From positions 30,503,173 to 30,567,172 of the forward strand of contig OY726560.1 in the NCBI GenBank assembly GCA_963383645.1: a stretch of DNA of 64,000 nt. The letters run 5' to 3'. Source of the stretch: Muscardinus avellanarius. Its lineage: Eukaryota; Chordata; Mammalia; Rodentia; Gliridae. The notes beneath the pieces were generated by a model. It was not told the origin of the DNA. It saw only the letters and a program-made list of their open reading frames with translations, and did no database searches. Positions within the stretch are counted from its first letter, which is position 1; each line of letters opens with the position of its first letter. The translations under genes and the position numbers were made by a program. Below are positions 58,801 to 64,000 of this stretch, piece by piece.

Positions 58801-59149
58801 ATTGATAGAAGTAGCTGATTTTATTTCTTATTTCAGTGGTTATATTGGTATTATGTTTTAGTAAAGTGTGATTCAGTTTAACATGAAATAGCAAGTGATA
58901 TCTACCATTCCACATAAAATATAAAAGTCTTGCAATAGTATACTTCCACTTCTCCTTGTTCAGCTGTTGTACTTGTATTGTCATCCATTTTATTTTTACA
59001 TATGACATAAACTCCTTCATGTATTATTATTTTTATTTAAACTAGTGCCTTTAAAATAAATTGAACAAATAATAACCATTATTTATTATAAATTAATTAA
59101 AGATAAGTTATATAAAGAAACTAACAAAATATTTGTGAATTCTATATTT
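58801..59149. other. AT-rich intergenic DNA
   Basis: Nothing is recognised. Confidence 0.5.
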
Positions 59150-59760
59150 GTTAATTTTTGAGGATATTATTGGTCCAATATGAATATACATTATATATGC
59201 ATATATCACAGTGAAACTTAAAGTGATGCATTTATGTATGCACATGTGGTTAATTTCATCCCATCCAGCTATCCACCTTCTTCCCTCCCACACATGCTAG
59301 TATGGTTGATACACTTTTACATATAGAAATAATACTAATTGTTCTGTTTCTTTCACAAGCCTCCTTTTTCCCCTCCCTCCCTTTCTTCCTTCTTGGTTCC
59401 ATTTCCACTGTTCTAATGGTCTCACTATCATGAAGTATCATGAAGTTACTTTTCTATTTTCTGTATAACTTCCATATTTTAGGGAAAACATATGATCTTT
59501 GACTGTCTGATACCAGTTTACTTCATATAACATAATGTTCTCTGGCCTCTTCTATTTTTCTGAAAATAACATAATTTTTATGGCCAAGTAATACTCCATT
59601 GTGTGTATATACCACAATTTTATTAACCATGCATCTGTTGACAGACACCTAGGTGGTTCCATAATTTGGATATTACAAATCGTACTGCTATAAACATGGG
59701 TATGCATGTATCACTATAATATTCTGATTTTAATTATTTTGGAAAGATATCAAGGAGTTG
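59150..59760 (-). repeat. Antisense L1 3' region
   Basis: L1 3' UTR and ORF2-end complement, with AATACTCCATTGTGTGTATA at 59589 and CATCTGTTGACAGACACCTAGG at 59631. Confidence 0.75.
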
Positions 59761-59944
59761 CATAGATATGTTTATAGATGGGTTTTTCTCTCTTATTGTT
59801 TAGCTTAAATGATTATTGCTTTTGCATACCTGAAAAATGTCTTTATGCACTTTTATTTAAAAGTAAATTTGAGTGTAGTTTCTGGCTTAATATTTGTTTT
59901 ATTTTTGCATGTGCTTTTTTGTTTGTTTGGTTGGTTGGTTTTAT

Positions 59945-60010
59945 TGTTTGTTTCTTTGTTTTTTGTTACTGGGGATTGAGGCATTCTACCTCTAAGTTGC
60001 ATCCCTCAGT
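59945..60010 (-). repeat. SINE remnant, antisense
   Basis: GTTACTGGGGATTGAGGC and CCTCTAAGTTGCATCCCTCAG resemble the antisense ID-like tail. The head is missing. Confidence 0.5.
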
Positions 60011-60636
60011 TTGGGTCATTATCTTTGTATTTTTGATTTAATCATAGTCAACTAAAATGTTCATTGTCTTTATAAAGTCTCAGTTTCAACACTTTGAGTA
60101 AGCTTTATAGATTTCTGAGTTGAAAGGAGTCAACCAAGATTTATTGGCATATACAAGTCTAATGAAATGAGACACCACTAAAACAGTGTTACTTTAACAC
60201 TAGGCACAAATTATAGTCATAGAACTATAGTTTGTGAAGGAAGTGTTTAACATGTCTTTGATAGCTTCTTTTTATCCTGTTTCACATTTATTAAAATAAC
60301 ATGCTAGGATAACAGAGGCATCTAAGAGATCATGTATATTATTGATATAAAAATACAGTAAACCTTTCCATAAAAATCTATTTACAAGTACAAAATAAGA
60401 TACAATCTAGCTAATTCTATCTAGACAGCATGTCAGGAAAAAAAAAACTGAGAAACTATTATAACACAACTATACTGCCAAAATATAAAATATTCACATA
60501 GCAACATGATATTTAAAATGTTTACACCTTGATAAAAATCATGAAATCTTACATAAAAAAAACTTCAAAACTTAACCTTTATGCATAGAAAAAAGCACTT
60601 TCAATAAATGAGCTACTTAAAGTGTTCCTTGGAGTC
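60011..60636. other. AT-rich intergenic DNA
   Basis: Nothing is recognised. Confidence 0.5.
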
Positions 60637-60840
60637 TGGGTGTGGTGCTGCACACTTCTAATCCCAGTACTTGTGAGGTGGAAACAGGAGGATAGTTGGT
60701 TTGTGGCCAGTCTTGCTACTTAATAAGACTCCCCACAACTTAGACCTTGTTTCGAGGTAAAAAATAAAAAAAAACAGGGCTGAGGGTGTAGCTAGAAGGG
60801 TTACTGTCCCTGTGTTATATCCTCAGTATTGTAAAAAAAT
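60637..60840 (+). repeat. Old SINE, sense
   Basis: TGGGTGTGGTGCTGCACAC head and a GGGTGTAGCTAGAAGGG tail; diverged. Confidence 0.75.
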
Positions 60841-61545
60841 TAAAAAATAAAAATAAATGAAGTGTCCATTGGGAAAGATACAATATGGGACTATGAGTCT
60901 GTTTTCATCAAACTCAAATAGAGATTTAACCTTGGTAAAATTGAATTTTTAATGACTTTCTTTCATCTTGAAAACAATGTTCTTTGGTTAAATAATAGGC
61001 ATTACAAAATTAAAATAATAACAAAGTGGTTGATAGATGCTAAACTTAATAGACAGTAGAATATTATGACCTCCCAGCTCCAGAAACAGGCTTAAGAATC
61101 AATAAGACTAATAGGTAATGATATCACTTACGAAGGTAGATAAATTGAACTGTTCAATACACATGAACAAGACTCAAAGTTATACAATTCTTTCAGGGTA
61201 AAAGTAATATAGAGAGATGGTAGATAGATGATGGATAGCTAAAGAGATAATATATCAGCATGTATATTTAATTAACTTATTCAATTTTTTGAAATATTGG
61301 TTACTCAAGCAATATTTGAAATATATTACTTTTAGAAATTTCAACACAAGAATATATAATTTATAAATTAAACCATACACTTTAAAATTATATTGTTTTT
61401 CAAAACTAAATTTATTAGTTATGTGGTTATAAAATGCTGATATGATCTCTCAATTAATATACAAAAGTTCCATTTTATGAATAATAATCCTCAGTGAAAT
61501 ATCTTAGATTTTTTTTACTGATGAATATCTTTTTTGTTTATTTCA
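60841..61545. other. AT-rich intergenic DNA
   Basis: No gene or assignable repeat is seen. Confidence 0.5.
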
Positions 61546-62812
61546 TATTTTATTTAAAAAAATTTTTGGTGCACTGTGGTCATACATCTTATTGGGATAA
61601 AAGACTTGTGGAGACATATATGCATATATCACCCAATTAGCCCTTACCCAACCCCCATCCCATTTCCTCCCCATCACTCCTTCTCATGCTTGGCTTAGTG
61701 ATTGACTTTGATATGTTTGTTTAAATACATCATGTGTTTTACAGACTTTTCCTGTTCCCCCCTCCCATTGCCTCAGTTAGATCACATTATTTGCTCTTCT
61801 GTAGGATCTCACTCTTCGTCTAGAGTTCCTCCTATTACCCATTTCTTCCTAGCTTTCACATATTAGAAAAAGTATCCAATACCTTCTTTTTTGTTATTGA
61901 CTAATCTCACTTAGCAAAATGTCCTCCAGTTCCATCCATCTCCCTGTAAATGATGTAACTGTGTTTTTCTTTATGGCTGAGTAAAATTCCATTGTGTACC
62001 TATCCCACAGTTTCGTAATCCATTCATATGTTAATGAACATCTTGGCTGGTTCCATAGTCTGGCAATGGTGAATTGTGCAGCTATGAACATAGATACACA
62101 TGCATTAGTTTGGTAGTTTTGTTTCCATTCTTCTGGGTAGAAATCCAGAAGTGGTAGTGCTGGATCAAATATTAAGTTTGTTTCCATTCTTCTGAGGATT
62201 CTCCATACTGTTTTCTAAAGTAGTTGCACTAATTTGCAGTCCCACCAAAAATGTTTTAGAGTTCTTACTTCTCCACATCCTCACAAGCATTTATTATTAT
62301 TTGTGCTTTGAATAATTGTCATTCTAGTTGGAGTTAGTTGAAATTTTGGGGTAGCTTTGCTTCGTATCTCTCTGATTTTTCTATGTATGTGAGGAATGAT
62401 CTTGGTAAATTAATCAGCGTTGCATTGAATCTGTAGATCATTATTGGAAGTATGGCCATTTTTTTTTCTTTTTGGTGGTACTGGGGTTCCTGGAAACCCT
62501 TCTACCTCTGGACTACACTCTCAGACACTTATTTTTTATATTTTTATTTGGAAACAGGGTATCTTAAGCCAGCAAGGCTGTCTTCGAACCTGAGCGATCC
62601 TCCTGTCTCCACCTCCCAAGTGTGGGGATTACAAGCATGCGCCACCATGCCTGGTGCCTAAGTATGGCCATTTTGATGATATTTATTCTACCTTTCCATG
62701 AACATGAAAGATCTTTCCATCTTCTAAGATCTTCTTCAAAATTTTTTCAATGTTTTATAATATTTTTTTTTGTAGAGGCCTTTTACCTCATAGACACTAG
62801 ATAGGTAGAAAG
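61546..62812 (-). repeat. Antisense L1 3' region with nested SINE
   Basis: The L1 3' UTR complement starts at about 61555. The minus-strand open frame 61894-62187 encodes part of the ORF2 C-terminus (EEWKQNYQTNACVSMF), so this is a pseudo-ORF. L1 continues at 62675-62812 after the SINE. Confidence 0.82.
62463..62659 (-). repeat. Young SINE nested in L1, antisense
   Basis: A complete antisense copy. AAGTATGGCCATTTT at 62448-62462 and 62660-62674 is a perfect target duplication. Confidence 0.93.
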
Positions 62813-62909
62813 ATAGATGATACTCACAATTTTTTTGGTTTTTGGGCTTTTATTATATCCATACATAGAGTAACAGGTTCAAGGGAGACATGCATTTTTA
62901 GTCTGTAAT

Positions 62910-62913
<4 letters not shown>

Positions 62914-62962
<49 letters not shown>
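62914..62962. repeat. (TA)n microsatellite
   Basis: About 48 bp of TA dinucleotides. Confidence 0.95.
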
Positions 62963-62968
<6 letters not shown>

Positions 62969-64000
62969 GAACTGTAGCCTGGAAGAAGATGTGATATAAA
63001 AATATTAAAATGGGGTAGATTTGCATTTCTGAAAGCTCAAGTGAGTAAAAGTGTAGAAAGTAGACTGATTTAATATTTTTAAAGCCCTTTTACATATAAG
63101 AGATGTGTCTTTTCCCTCGAGTCATCACTTTATAACAAGATTTTTAAACTATTATTTAGATATTCTTTAAAGTATTTGCATTTTCCAGGTCAACATGACA
63201 AGAGTACATTTTGGAAAAATGTTACCCTTCTAATAAGTATACAGGAATCCCTCTATAAATATCTAAAACTAAATATAGTTTGCCTAATAACTTTAATTTC
63301 ACCATGTTATTTTCCTTCTGAGTTAATAAGCAATTTGTATTATACCAAGTAGCATTTAAAATATATTGTCAAATGGTGACACCAATGATTATTTTTTTCT
63401 TCCCATTTTTTCCAGTCAGTGATGCCATTTCTGATTTTTTTTTAAATAAGACTTTTTAGCTACTTTAAAAAAAAGTTTTAAAGAAAGCCTCTAGCACTGA
63501 AAATTAAATGTCTCCAGGAATATTTGTATCATTACTATGTGAAGTACTGATGTGCTATCAGATTGGTTCTCTACTTAAAACTACTCAGAAGACCCAGATT
63601 TTAACTGCATGCAGTAAAATGGGACTGTGTTTCCCATGCTTGGCAACCACTGGGTCTCACACAAGTTGCTGAGCATTTTTCATAACCAATTAATACATGA
63701 CACCTTAAATAACTTGAAGTTGCTATTCTTTATTAAAAGAAACTAGGGCAGGATTGCTAAATGAAAAAAATGTTAAGAATACCTGCAACTAGGACAATTA
63801 GAGTTCTATTCAGTAGAATTCTCTGCAATTATTTCTAAAGATAACAGAGTGACCCTAAGATTTTCTACTGACTTCTTTCACAACCTAAACCTTTCTTAAC
63901 ACAATGACAATCTGAACATCATACACAGAGATAATTGCTGAATATAATTCTGAAAATGATGACACTTTATCAGTTTTCTTTTTGTTTGGCAAATCATTAC
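62963..64000. other. AT-rich intergenic DNA
   Basis: No gene, RNA or repeat is recognised up to the window end. Confidence 0.5.

Overview
This is a mammalian, gene-poor, AT-rich window dominated by interspersed repeats. It carries many 7SL-headed SINEs of about 190-210 bp with an ID-like tail (B1-dID architecture) and many LINE-1 fragments. That SINE type is best known from sciuromorph rodents (squirrels, dormice, mountain beaver), so a rodent of that group is the most likely source. The species is inferred only. I found no host protein gene, no tRNA, rRNA or snRNA gene, and no CRISPR array.

The outstanding object is a complete endogenous retrovirus at 41488-50934 (9,447 bp, + strand). Two 683-bp LTRs, identical by eye, begin TG, end CA and are flanked by a 6-bp target duplication (GGTGCC). 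Inside, in order, are a tRNA-Lys1,2-type primer-binding site, a splice donor, an intact gag, an intact dUTPase-protease-RT-RNase H-integrase ORF, an env splice acceptor, an intact env and a polypurine tract. Gag and Pol are betaretrovirus-like: myristoylation glycine, PPPY and PTAP late motifs, MHR, two CCHC knuckles, dUTPase, G-patch, YMDD and DD35E. Env is gammaretrovirus/D-type-like: CXXC in SU, RIKR cleavage site, immunosuppressive-type helix and CX6CC in TM. Pro and pol share one frame, reached from gag by one -1 frameshift at G GGA AAC with a potential downstream pseudoknot. The gag AUG is the first AUG of the predicted genomic RNA, and the env AUG is the first in the predicted spliced RNA. 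Identical LTRs plus three unbroken ORFs point to a very recent, possibly polymorphic or still active, germline insertion.

Layout. 1-8990: unique AT-rich DNA with SINEs and L1 fragments, and a TA-cored palindrome at 6577-6654. 8990-11734: antisense L1 pieces with a possible old LTR. 11735-16526: a sense L1 with a GC/CpG-rich 5' region, frameshifted ORF1, ORF2 endonuclease with one stop, and most of RT deleted. 16527-29640: mostly unique DNA, scattered SINEs and an old antisense L1. 29640-31083: sense L1 3' end carrying a nested SINE. 31084-41487: unique DNA, an old repeat and L1 3' ends. 41488-50934: the provirus. 50941-64000: SINEs, an ancient antisense L1, a 147-bp triplication and antisense L1 3' ends.
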